A program made the position numbers and the translations under genes. DNA of 64,000 bases. Origin: CAWDPQ01 sp049642465 (GTDB lineage Bacteria > Acidobacteriota > Vicinamibacteria > Vicinamibacterales > 2-12-FULL-66-21). The notes below the pieces were generated by a model. It searched no databases and was not told where the DNA came from. It saw nothing but the letters and a program-made list of their open reading frames with translations. The stretch is taken from positions 1-64,000 of the forward strand of contig JBAROV010000229.1 in assembly GCA_049642465.1 (NCBI GenBank), in the 5' to 3' direction. This document shows positions 31,447 through 39,306 of this stretch, in pieces; the first letter of the stretch is position 1; each line of letters opens with the position of its first letter.

Positions 31447-32148
31447 TCAGTTGCGCTCGTTTGCAGGATTGTGTGGATAGGCGGCGCAATCCGGTCGCAT
31501 TGGGCAGCGCAGACACTTGGGCTTTCTCGCCGTGCAGAGCGTTGCCCCGAAGTCCATCAGTGCCTGGTTGAAGTCGAACACATGGCGGAACGGAAGCACG
31601 GCCCTCGAGACGCTCCACAGATGGCGTCGCATCGCATGTGACTTCAGGTCGCCTGACCCGACGAACATTCGAAAAAGCACGCGGGCGACGTTGGTGTCGA
31701 GAATTGCCGCTCGCTCGCCGAACGCAAAGCTCCGCACCGCCCCTGCGGTGTACGCGCCGATGCCTTTGAACGATCGCAGCGTTTCATCGTCTGACGGCAG
31801 TTCGCCGCCAAAACGCGCGACAGATTCACGTGCGATGGCGTGCAGGCGGCGCGGCCGGATGTTGTAGCCAAGCGGTCGCCAAGTGGTCGTGACATCCGAT
31901 TCCGGCGCGGCCGCCAGTGCGCCCAAGGTCGGGTACTTTTCCAGCCATTCGTGGTACTTCGGAACGACGCGGTCCACCTGCGTCTGCTGCAGCATCACTT
32001 CCGAGACGAGGATGTGATACGGATCGCGGGTACGCCGCCAGGGCAGGTCCCGACCATTCCGCCGGTACCAGTCGAGAAGCCGCCGGCGAAACCTGCGGCG
32101 GAGTTGAGGATTTGGCGATGTCAGAGAGGGACGAGATCTCGGCGGCAT
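31447..32148 (-). CDS. mutY: A/G-specific adenine glycosylase, short form
   Basis: This 233-residue protein has the helix-hairpin-helix glycosylase core with the catalytic Glu in VSEVMLQQTQVDRV, GIGAYTAGAVRSFAFGE and catalytic Asp in AAILDTNVARVL. An iron-sulfur motif C-x6-C-x2-C-x5-C (TLCTARKPKCLRCPMRPDC) follows. Standard MutY has about 350 residues and a C-terminal NUDIX-like domain that recognises 8-oxoG; here the protein stops just after the cluster. A separate NUDIX gene follows one base later. It is divergent from the cobalamin adenosyltransferase gene. Confidence 0.92.
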   Translation of the reverse strand: MPPRSRPSLTSPNPQLRRRFRRRLLDWYRRNGRDLPWRRTRDPYHILVSEVMLQQTQVDRVVPKYHEWLEKYPTLGALAAAPESDVTTTWRPLGYNIRPRRLHAIARESVARFGGELPSDDETLRSFKGIGAYTAGAVRSFAFGERAAILDTNVARVLFRMFVGSGDLKSHAMRRHLWSVSRAVLPFRHVFDFNQALMDFGATLCTARKPKCLRCPMRPDCAAYPHNPANERN

Positions 32149-32149
32149 C

Positions 32150-32155
32150 TATAAT
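32150..32155 (+). promoter_or_regulatory. -10 box of the cobalamin adenosyltransferase gene
   Basis: A perfect TATAAT lies 8 bases before the GTG start at 32164, a leaderless-type arrangement. Confidence 0.55.
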
Positions 32156-32163
32156 TGAGGGTC

Positions 32164-32703
32164 GTGAAAATTTACACCAGGACGGGCGACACTGGCGAAA
32201 CGTCGCTGTTTGACGGCACACGCGTTCGGAAGTCGGACGCGCGGGTTGCGGCGTACGGAGATGTCGACGAATTGAATGCGTGGCTGGGGCTGGTGCGAGC
32301 CAACGGCGTCGGCGACGACTTGTCGGAAATGATCGTCCAGATCCAACGCGACCTGTTTGCCCTTGGCGCAAGACTCGCCGATCCGGCGCACCGGATTGCC
32401 GAGCGCGTGGCGAAAGCGGCGGTTGCGTCGGCAGACATTCTGCGGCTCGAGCAGTGGATTGACGCGTTGGAGAGCGAGTTGCCGCCGCTGCGCCGGTTCA
32501 TTTTGCCTGGCGGAACGGCCGCCGGCGCCTTGCTCCACGTTGCGCGGACGACCTGCCGCCGCGCCGAGCGCGCCATCGTCCTGTTGGAGCCGCAGTCGAT
32601 CGAGCCAGAAGTCCTGGTGTACGTGAACAGGCTTTCTGACCTGCTTTTTGTCATGGCGCGCGCGACCAATCAGCGGTCCGCGGTGCCGGAACTGGAGTGG
32701 TGA
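32164..32703 (+). CDS. PduO-type cob(I)alamin adenosyltransferase
   Basis: This 179-residue protein begins VKIYTRTGDTGETSLFDG, the ATP-binding N-terminus of the family, with AAYGDVDELNAWLG, FILPGGT and the C-terminal ARTTCRRAERAIV and VNRLSDLLFVMAR blocks. It makes adenosylcobalamin. The GTG at 32164 gives the standard N-terminus (a TTG at 32155 is in frame). Its stop overlaps the hpnC start, so coenzyme B12 formation is coupled to the squalene genes. Confidence 0.93.
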   Translation: MKIYTRTGDTGETSLFDGTRVRKSDARVAAYGDVDELNAWLGLVRANGVGDDLSEMIVQIQRDLFALGARLADPAHRIAERVAKAAVASADILRLEQWIDALESELPPLRRFILPGGTAAGALLHVARTTCRRAERAIVLLEPQSIEPEVLVYVNRLSDLLFVMARATNQRSAVPELEW

Positions 32704-33605
32704 TCGATCGCCGCGGCACATCGCGCGCCGAGATCGATCGTGCCTACGAATGGTGCGGACGCATCGCGCGCGAACACTACGAGAACTTTCCTGTTGCCTC
32801 CCTGCTCCTGCCACAACGGATGCGCCCCGCGATCTCGGCGATCTACGCCTTTGCCCGCCGCGCCGACGATTTTGCGGACGAGCCGGGACCCACGGACTCC
32901 GAGCGCTTGCGTTTGCTGGACGATTGGCTGTGCAGGCTCCGCCGCATCGCCTCGAGCGAAAAGGCCGGAGCCTCTGCATCCGCGGAGGAATCTTCGAATG
33001 ATGACCTGGTGTTCGTGGCGCTGGCGGATGCGATCGAGCGTCATCGCCTGCCGATTTCGTTGTTTGAGGATTTGTTGAGCGCATTTCGTCAGGACGTGTT
33101 GACCACGCGCTATTCGAGTTGGACTGACCTACTCGACTACTGTCGCCGGTCAGCGAATCCGGTCGGCCGACTCGTGATGCGTGTGGCCGGGTATGACGCG
33201 CGCGATCTCGACGCTCAGTCCGATGCCATCTGCACCGCGCTGCAATTGACAAATTTCTGGCAGGATTTTGCCGTTGACTGGCGGCGTGGGCGCCTGTATC
33301 TGCCGAGTGAGGATCGGGAGCGAGCCGGTGCGGACGAGCGCGATCTTCACGCTGGCCGATGGACGGCTGACTGGCGCCGGGCCCTCGAGGCTGTAATCAA
33401 CAGGACTCGAGAGCTGTTCCTGACGGGGCGCCCCTTGTGCGACGCGGTCACCGGGCGGCTGAAGTGGGAGTTGCGCGTCACCTGGCTGGGGGGCTGGCGC
33501 GTTCTCGACAAGGTCCAGTCCTCGTCGAACGCACTCCACGAGCGGCCGCGACTTACCCGGGGTGATTTCGTGATCCTTCTGGGACAGGCGGCTGCCTGGC
33601 GTTAA
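32697..33605 (+). CDS. hpnC: Hydroxysqualene synthase HpnC
   Basis: This 302-residue trans-isoprenyl diphosphate synthase-like protein has the first Asp-rich motif RRADDFADEPG and the second LTNFWQDFAVDWRRGRLYLP, with the FPVASLLLP start characteristic of HpnC. HpnC converts presqualene diphosphate to hydroxysqualene in the three-enzyme route that replaces squalene synthase. The start is GTG 32697 (GTG 32700 is also possible), overlapping the preceding gene. It is followed 9 bases later by hpnD. Confidence 0.92.
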   Translation: MVIDRRGTSRAEIDRAYEWCGRIAREHYENFPVASLLLPQRMRPAISAIYAFARRADDFADEPGPTDSERLRLLDDWLCRLRRIASSEKAGASASAEESSNDDLVFVALADAIERHRLPISLFEDLLSAFRQDVLTTRYSSWTDLLDYCRRSANPVGRLVMRVAGYDARDLDAQSDAICTALQLTNFWQDFAVDWRRGRLYLPSEDRERAGADERDLHAGRWTADWRRALEAVINRTRELFLTGRPLCDAVTGRLKWELRVTWLGGWRVLDKVQSSSNALHERPRLTRGDFVILLGQAAAWR

Positions 33606-33614
33606 CGCTGAAAC

Positions 33615-34487
33615 GTGGCCCGCGACACGAATTTTTACTACTCGTTCCTGGTGCTCCCCGCACGCAAGCGGCAGGCAATCGTCGCCGTCTGGGATTTTTG
33701 CCGCGCCGTAGACGATGCCGTGGACAACGCCGCTGAAGGGGATGCAAGCAGCGCTGACCGCGAGCTGGCGCGGTGGCGCCGGGAGCTGTGTGCGTGCTTC
33801 GAAGGCGGGCAGCCGGCGACATCCCAAGGGCGGGCGCTGGCGCCGTTGATCGCTCCCTTCAATCTGAAGAAGCGCCATTTCGATCGACTGATTGAGGGGG
33901 TCGAGATGGACGTTCACCCTCGCCGCTACGAGACATTCGCGGATCTCTACGAGTACTGCATTCGAGTGGCCTCCGCCGTGGGATTGATGTGCCTGGACAT
34001 TTTTGGCGCGTCGACGTCTGCAGCCGAGGAGTATGCGATCAACCTTGGCGTCGCGCTTCAGTTGACGAACATTCTTCGTGACGTCCCGACCGATCTGGCA
34101 AGCGGGCGTGTCTACATTCCGTTGGAGGACTTTCGGATGCACGGCTGCACCGAAAGCGACCTGCAACGTGAAGCATCGCGACGTGGCCAGGGGATTCGGT
34201 CAGCGGCTGTAAAAGCATTGCTCGTCCACCAGGGCCGGCGGGCACGTGATTACTACCGACGCGCCGCACGTTCGTTGCCGTCCGAAGAAGCGCGGTCGCT
34301 TGTCGCCGCGGAAATCATGGGTGCGATCTATCGGGCCATTCTCTCCCGCATCGAGTCGCGCGATTACGACGTCTTTCGTGAAGTCGCGCGGATCCCTCGA
34401 TCACGCCGTGCAGTCATTGCGGCTCGAGTGTGGGCGCGGACTATGCTGTTGCCGCCGGCGTTTCGGAGGGGAGTCGATGTCGCATGA
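33615..34487 (+). CDS. hpnD: Presqualene diphosphate synthase HpnD
   Basis: This 290-residue protein has NFYYSFLVLPARKRQAIVAV, the first Asp-rich motif RAVDDAVDN and the second LTNILRDVPTDLASGRVYIP. HpnD joins two farnesyl diphosphates to presqualene diphosphate. It starts with GTG at 33615 and ends overlapping hpnE by 4 bases. The C-D-E order is the common hopanoid squalene cassette. Confidence 0.93.
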   Translation: MARDTNFYYSFLVLPARKRQAIVAVWDFCRAVDDAVDNAAEGDASSADRELARWRRELCACFEGGQPATSQGRALAPLIAPFNLKKRHFDRLIEGVEMDVHPRRYETFADLYEYCIRVASAVGLMCLDIFGASTSAAEEYAINLGVALQLTNILRDVPTDLASGRVYIPLEDFRMHGCTESDLQREASRRGQGIRSAAVKALLVHQGRRARDYYRRAARSLPSEEARSLVAAEIMGAIYRAILSRIESRDYDVFREVARIPRSRRAVIAARVWARTMLLPPAFRRGVDVA

Positions 34488-35836
34488 TGCCGGCCGTCCG
34501 CTCTCCCGACGTCGTCGTGATCGGCGGCGGGTTCGCGGGGCTGAGCGCTGCCTGCCTTCTTGCGGAAAAGGGAGCCCGGGTGCTCGTCCTCGAAGCTCGC
34601 CCGCAGCTTGGCGGCCGCGCCACGGCCTTCGTCGACCGGGAGACCGGCGAGCGGGTTGACAACGGTCAACACGTCCTCTTCGGCTGCTATCGCGCTACGT
34701 TCGAGTTCCTGCGGCGAATCGGAGCAGAGCACAACGTTTCACGACCATCGACGCTGGAGATTCCCTGCTACGACACGGCTGGCCTCCGGTCCACGCTACG
34801 GTGTCCGGCGCTGCCGGCGCCGTTGCACCTGCTCGCGGGTGTGCTGAATTGGCGTCCCATTCCGTGGTCCGATCGGCTCGCCGTTCTGCGACTGGTTCCG
34901 CCGTTGATCGAGGCCCGCAGGCAGTTGCACCGAGGCGCTTCGCTCTCCGCGACGGCCGACGAGAATGTTCATCAATGGCTGAAGCGACACGGTCAAGGCA
35001 AGATTCTCACTGAATGGCTGTGGGAACCACTCGCGGTCGCGGCGCTGAACCAGTCGATCGATCATGCGTCGGCGGCCCCGTTCGTGCGCGTACTGGCAGA
35101 GATGTTTTCGACGGACCGGTCGGCGGCGGCCATCGTGCTCCCCCTGAAGCCGCTCGACGAAACCTATGCGAACCCGGCACGCGACTTCATCGTTCGGCGC
35201 GGTGGCGAGGTGAGAACGTCGGCACTGGCGCGTGTGCAGATCAGCGACGGCAGAACTCGCTCCGTGGAAGTCGGTCGCGAGAAACTTGAAGCGCCCATCG
35301 TCCTCGCAGCCGTGGCCTGGCATTCGCTCGGAAATCTCTTCCCCGGCACGCCAGGTTCTCTGGAAGGGCCGCTGTCCGACGCGGGACGGATGCAGTCCAT
35401 GCCAATTGTCACCGTGAATCTGTGGTACGACCGTACTGTGATGACCGAACCCTTCGCCGGACTGCCCGGCCGAACCATGCAATGGGTGTTCGACAAGCGG
35501 CTGACGTTTGGCGAGAGCGCGTCGCATCTGTCGCTGGTGTCGAGCGGAGCATCCGCAATCGCTGGCCGTCCGAACCAGGAAATCATCGCCGTTGCGAGCG
35601 ATGAGATTCGCGTGTCGTTACCGGCCGCGCGGCACGCCAACGTCCTTCGTGCCACGGTCATTCGCGAAAAGCGCGCGACGTTTTCACTGGCGGCGGGCCA
35701 ACCGTCACGGCCGGGACCGCGAACGGCTGTTTCCGGCCTCTTTCTCGCCGGCGATTGGACGGACACGGGCCTTCCGGCAACGATCGAGGGGGCGGTTGTC
35801 AGCGGCCACGCGGCTGCCCGCGCGATTCTCGGATGA
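34484..35836 (+). CDS. hpnE: Hydroxysqualene reductase HpnE (FAD-dependent)
   Basis: This 450-residue flavoprotein has the FAD dinucleotide motif VVVIGGGFAGLSAACLLAEKG, the amine-oxidase-like PQLGGRATAF and the C-terminal FAD block FLAGDWTDTGLPATIEGAV. HpnE reduces hydroxysqualene to squalene, completing the HpnCDE route for hopanoid synthesis. The ATG at 34484 overlaps the hpnD stop. The squalene-hopene cyclase gene is not in the window. Confidence 0.93.
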   Translation: MMPAVRSPDVVVIGGGFAGLSAACLLAEKGARVLVLEARPQLGGRATAFVDRETGERVDNGQHVLFGCYRATFEFLRRIGAEHNVSRPSTLEIPCYDTAGLRSTLRCPALPAPLHLLAGVLNWRPIPWSDRLAVLRLVPPLIEARRQLHRGASLSATADENVHQWLKRHGQGKILTEWLWEPLAVAALNQSIDHASAAPFVRVLAEMFSTDRSAAAIVLPLKPLDETYANPARDFIVRRGGEVRTSALARVQISDGRTRSVEVGREKLEAPIVLAAVAWHSLGNLFPGTPGSLEGPLSDAGRMQSMPIVTVNLWYDRTVMTEPFAGLPGRTMQWVFDKRLTFGESASHLSLVSSGASAIAGRPNQEIIAVASDEIRVSLPAARHANVLRATVIREKRATFSLAAGQPSRPGPRTAVSGLFLAGDWTDTGLPATIEGAVVSGHAAARAILG

Positions 35837-37002
35837 AATCCGTCGTTGTCCATTACCAGGAGATCGCCTTGAAGGGGCGAAACCGTCCATGGTTTGTCGC
35901 GCGACTGGTTCGAAACCTCCGCGAAGCGGTCGCCGATCTGGACGTGCGCGAGGTGCGTGCGCTCATGGGGCGCATCGAACTCGTGCTTGGTCCGGACGCC
36001 GAATGGCCGGTCGTCCGCCAACGCCTCAGCCGGGTGTTCGGGATCGCGAACTTCGCCCGGGCGGGCCGCACCATGCTCGATGTGGACACGATCGCATCCG
36101 AGATTCTCCACGACCTCGGCGACATCAATCCCGCCACGTTTCGCGTCTCGGCCCGGCGGGCCGACAAGCGTTTTTCGTTGACGTCCCCGCAAATCGAACG
36201 CGAAGTCGGCGGCCGAATCAAGGAAGCGCGTGGCTGGCGTGTCGATCTCGGCCATCCGGCGTTCACGATTCGCGTCGAAACCCTCACCAACGAAGCGTTT
36301 TATTCGTTCGGAAAGGAACCCGGCGCCGGCGGTCTCCCGAGCGGCTCGAGCGGGAGAGTCGTGTGTCTGCTTTCGGGAGGTATCGATTCGCCCGTGGCAG
36401 CCTGGCGAATGATGCGGCGCGGCTGTCGCGTGCTGTTCGTGCACTTCCACAGTTATCCGATCCTGTCGCGTGCTTCACAGGAGAAAGTGCGGGAGCTTGC
36501 GACATTGCTCACCGAGTACCAACTGCACTCGCGCCTGTTTCTCGTACCGTTCGGCGAGATTCAGCAACGTGTAGTGCTCACCGTGGACCCACCGCTGCGC
36601 GTCGTGATTTACCGACGGCTGATGATGCGAATCGCCGAAAGCATCGCGCGGACGCATCGGGCGCGCGCGCTCGTGACGGGAGAAGTCGTCGGTCAGGTCG
36701 CGTCGCAAACGCTCGAGAACATGAAACAGATCAACGATGTGGTCGAGTTGCCGGTGCTTCGGCCGCTGGTCGGAATGGACAAGGAAGAGATCATCGAGCA
36801 GGCTCAGCGCCTTGGCACGTATCCCATTTCGATCATTCCCGATCAGGATTGCTGCACGCTCTTCACGCCGCGACACCCGGCAACGCGGGCGCGCGCCGAC
36901 GAGGTCAAGGCGGCGGAAGCGTCGCTTCCACTTGATGAGATGGTGGCGCAGGCGCTCGCCACCGCATCGGTCGAGCGGTTCGATTTTCCTGTATTAGAAT
37001 GA
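35833..37002 (+). CDS. thiI: tRNA 4-thiouridine synthetase ThiI
   Basis: This 389-residue protein has an N-terminal ferredoxin-like/THUMP region (VVVHYQEIALKGRNRPWFV, FRVSARRADKRFSLTS) and a PP-loop ATPase with LLSGGIDSPVAAW and SLGQVASQT-type sequence GEVVGQVASQTLENM. It activates tRNA U8 for thiolation. It lacks the E. coli-type C-terminal rhodanese domain, as is common outside gammaproteobacteria. The ATG lies in an ATGA overlap with hpnE. Confidence 0.93.
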   Translation: MKSVVVHYQEIALKGRNRPWFVARLVRNLREAVADLDVREVRALMGRIELVLGPDAEWPVVRQRLSRVFGIANFARAGRTMLDVDTIASEILHDLGDINPATFRVSARRADKRFSLTSPQIEREVGGRIKEARGWRVDLGHPAFTIRVETLTNEAFYSFGKEPGAGGLPSGSSGRVVCLLSGGIDSPVAAWRMMRRGCRVLFVHFHSYPILSRASQEKVRELATLLTEYQLHSRLFLVPFGEIQQRVVLTVDPPLRVVIYRRLMMRIAESIARTHRARALVTGEVVGQVASQTLENMKQINDVVELPVLRPLVGMDKEEIIEQAQRLGTYPISIIPDQDCCTLFTPRHPATRARADEVKAAEASLPLDEMVAQALATASVERFDFPVLE

Positions 37003-37007
37003 GCGGC

Positions 37008-37036
37008 TTACGCGACCAAAGACCGAAGACCTCAGC
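37008..37036. repeat. Heptad-phased repeat at the start of the aldolase frame
   Basis: GACCAAA GACCGAA GACCTCA is a 7-base array identical in style to intergenic repeats near 38641 and 47860. Its presence just after the in-frame ATG at 36999 argues that translation of the aldolase starts downstream. Confidence 0.55.
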
Positions 37037-37049
37037 GGGAGTACAGATC

Positions 37050-38057
37050 GTGAGAATCACATCAGGGAAGCTGTCGGGAATGAAGGCCGTGTCAGACGAA
37101 AGAGGTGTCATCGCCGCGGCAGCGATGGATCAACGTGGTTCGCTCCAGAAGGCTCTTGCCAAGGAAAAGGGCGGAGAGATCTCGGACCGTGACATGGAGG
37201 AATTCAAGATCCTCGTCACCGAGGTGCTCACGCAGCACGCGAGCGCGATCCTGCTCGATCCGGAATGGGGCTTGCCGGCGAGCCGTCGTCGGGCGAAGGG
37301 AGCAGGCCTGCTGCTCGCCTACGAAAAGACCGGCTACGACAAGACAGGGCCGGGGCGACTGCCCGATCTCCTGGAAGAATGGTCCGTCAGACGGATCAAG
37401 GAAGCTGGTGCTGATTGCATCAAGATCCTTCTCTACTACACGCCGGACGATGCCAAATCCGTCAACGACAAGAAGCACGCGTGGGTCGAGCGAATTGGCG
37501 ACGAGTGCCGCGCGAATGACATCCCGTTTTTTCTCGAGTTCGTGGGTTACGAGGAAGGAGCCGACGAAAAGGGGCTCGAGTTCGCGAAGAAGAAGCCTCG
37601 CATCGTCACCGAGAGCATGCGCGAGTTCACGAAGGATCGCTACGGCGTGGACGTGATGAAAGTCGAAGTGCCGATCAACATGAAATTCGTTGAAGGTGCC
37701 AAGGCATACGGCGGGCAGAAGGCCTACACCCGTCAGGAAGCGATGGAGCACTTCCGCCGCGCCGCAGACGTGGCCAGCAGGCCGTTCATTTACCTTTCGG
37801 CTGGCGTGAGCAACGCCGAGTTCACTGAATCGCTCGAGCTGGCCGCTGAAGCGGGCACGCGTTTCTCCGGCGTCCTGTGCGGCCGTGCGACGTGGAAGGA
37901 TGGGATTTCGGTCTACGCCAGGCAGGGCGGGGCGGCGTTTCGCAAATGGCTCGAGAGTGAAGGCGTCAAGAACATCCAGAACGTGAATGCCCGGCTCAAG
38001 GCCGCGCATCCATGGTTCGAGTTCTATGGGGCGACGTCAGTCGAAGCGCTCGTGTAA
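37050..38057 (+). CDS. LacD-type class I tagatose/fructose bisphosphate aldolase
   Basis: The product has about 335 residues from the GTG at 37050 (RITSGKLSGMKAVSDERG). The LacD family blocks are IAAAAMDQRGSLQKAL, ILLDPEWGLPAS, DCIKILLYYTP, FLEFVGYEE and the Schiff-base Lys region YGVDVMKVEVPIN, then FIYLSAGVSNAEFTESLELA. It cleaves tagatose- or fructose-1,6-bisphosphate without metal. The frame is open to an ATG at 36999 overlapping thiI, but that stretch is an intergenic-type heptad repeat. Confidence 0.88.
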   Translation: MRITSGKLSGMKAVSDERGVIAAAAMDQRGSLQKALAKEKGGEISDRDMEEFKILVTEVLTQHASAILLDPEWGLPASRRRAKGAGLLLAYEKTGYDKTGPGRLPDLLEEWSVRRIKEAGADCIKILLYYTPDDAKSVNDKKHAWVERIGDECRANDIPFFLEFVGYEEGADEKGLEFAKKKPRIVTESMREFTKDRYGVDVMKVEVPINMKFVEGAKAYGGQKAYTRQEAMEHFRRAADVASRPFIYLSAGVSNAEFTESLELAAEAGTRFSGVLCGRATWKDGISVYARQGGAAFRKWLESEGVKNIQNVNARLKAAHPWFEFYGATSVEALV

Positions 38058-38073
38058 GCCAGTCGTCGCTTGG

Positions 38074-38095
38074 GCTTCCGCCTGCAGGCGGAAGC
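38074..38095. other. Perfect 22-bp palindrome between convergent genes
   Basis: The arms are GCTTCCGCCTG and its exact complement with no loop. It lies between the convergent aldolase and lipoprotein genes and may stop transcription or be a dispersed repeat; there is no T tract. Confidence 0.55.
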
Positions 38096-38099
38096 GAAG

Positions 38100-38555
38100 C
38101 TACTGCTTGCGAAGCACCTCGACACCACTGACGTGTCCCAGACAGGTCTCGCCCGAGTAGGGCACGCGAATGGAATCGACGCCAAGCTCCGCGGTGCCTG
38201 AGAGCGAGATTGCGCACGAAACGAGGCCGGCTGCCGTGGCCGTCCCCTGCGCACTCCAGTTGACCAGTGAGCCGTTGAGCGTCCCTTGCGCCGTGCCGGC
38301 GAGCTTCAGGTCGTTGGCGCAGGTGGCGCTGAATGCGCCGCGCGCGCTGTTGCCCGTCTGTTCCGTTACGTTCCACTTGAAGTCGGTGCAGCTCGATGGC
38401 GATGGAATGATGTTCGAGGAGGTCCAGTTGCCCATGAGCGCACTGAGGCCGGACGCTGTGGGGGCTGTGACAGTGCTTTTGTGCTCGAATCCGAAACACC
38501 CAGCGGCGCTGATCGCCGCGACGAAGGACACGCCAAGCGTGAGAATGTTCTTCAT
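38100..38555 (-). CDS. Small secreted lipoprotein of unknown function
   Basis: This 151-residue protein starts at 38555 with a lipoprotein signal (LGVSFVAAISAAGC). The mature part is Ser/Thr/Gly rich and beta-like, with paired Cys (PSSCTDFKW, FSATCANDL, GLVSCAISL, GETCLGHV) that could form disulfides. It contains LMGNWTSSN near the start, as in lipocalin-like small proteins. No family was firmly recognised. It is convergent with the aldolase gene. Confidence 0.7.
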   Translation of the reverse strand: MKNILTLGVSFVAAISAAGCFGFEHKSTVTAPTASGLSALMGNWTSSNIIPSPSSCTDFKWNVTEQTGNSARGAFSATCANDLKLAGTAQGTLNGSLVNWSAQGTATAAGLVSCAISLSGTAELGVDSIRVPYSGETCLGHVSGVEVLRKQ

Positions 38556-38639
38556 GGTCGATTCTCTCGGGAATATCGGGCACACGTCCGCCCGTCAACA
38601 GTCGCAGGGGAGAACCTGATTATACTGCGATAGACGCTG

Positions 38640-38722
38640 GCTTGTCTCCGGTCTTTGGTCTCTGGTTTGGGTTTTCGTCTCCAGTCGACCAGAGACGAGA
38701 GACCAGAGACTGTCCGAGTAAT
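38640..38722. repeat. Heptad-phased repeat with inverted copies upstream of def
   Basis: Units such as GTCTTTG GTCTCTG and their complements GACCAGA GACGAGA GACCAGA face each other, so the spacer could fold into an imperfect hairpin. It runs to 7 bases before the def start. Confidence 0.6.
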
Positions 38723-38728
38723 CACCAC

Positions 38729-39289
38729 ATGTCTATTCTCAAAGTCGCCCGAATGGGCCATCCCGTGCTCCGCGCCAGGGCCCGCGCGCTCGATGTCGCC
38801 GAGATACGCTCCCCCCGGATCCAGCAGCTGATCGACGACATGTTCGAGACGATGCACGAATACCAGGGCGTGGGGCTGGCAGCGCCGCAGGTGCACGAGA
38901 GCCTGCGGTTGTTTGTCGCCGGATTTCCTCCCTCGCGCGAGCGGCGAGACGACGAGAGTGAAATCGAGCGCGTTCCCGAGATGGCGTTGATCAATCCGGA
39001 GTGGCGACCCGACGGGACGGAAACGGTTGAAGACTGGGAGGGGTGCCTCAGCATTCCGGACATTCGCGGCAGGGTGCCACGCGCACGACGGATCGTGGTT
39101 CAGGCCTACGATCGGCGCGGAAAAGCCATCGAGCTTCGTGCCGCCGGCTTCACAGCGCGGGTCATCCAGCACGAGACCGATCACCTTGACGGCGTAGTCT
39201 TTTTCGACCGGATGAAGTCGTTCGAGACGCTGACGTTCCTCGACGAATTTGGACGCTACTGGAGCGGGCAAGAAGTTCCCGCGGAATAG
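38729..39289 (+). CDS. def: Peptide deformylase
   Basis: This 186-residue protein contains all three deformylase motifs: GVGLAAPQVH, EGCLSIPDIRG (metal Cys) and IQHETDHLDGVVF (metal His pair). It removes the formyl group from nascent chains. A 20-residue insertion rich in Arg/Glu (PPSRERRDDESEIERVPEM) lies between motifs 1 and 2, usual for type I/III-like enzymes. The ATG at 38729 has little RBS; the upstream gap is heptad repeat. Confidence 0.95.
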   Translation: MSILKVARMGHPVLRARARALDVAEIRSPRIQQLIDDMFETMHEYQGVGLAAPQVHESLRLFVAGFPPSRERRDDESEIERVPEMALINPEWRPDGTETVEDWEGCLSIPDIRGRVPRARRIVVQAYDRRGKAIELRAAGFTARVIQHETDHLDGVVFFDRMKSFETLTFLDEFGRYWSGQEVPAE

Positions 39290-39306
39290 TCCTTCAGATC
39301 TCGGGA

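Noticed and set aside
36999..37049. ATG at 36999 overlapping the thiI stop as start of the aldolase
   Set aside because: The stretch up to 37049 is a GACCAAA-type heptad repeat seen in intergenic gaps; LacD homology begins after the GTG at 37050.
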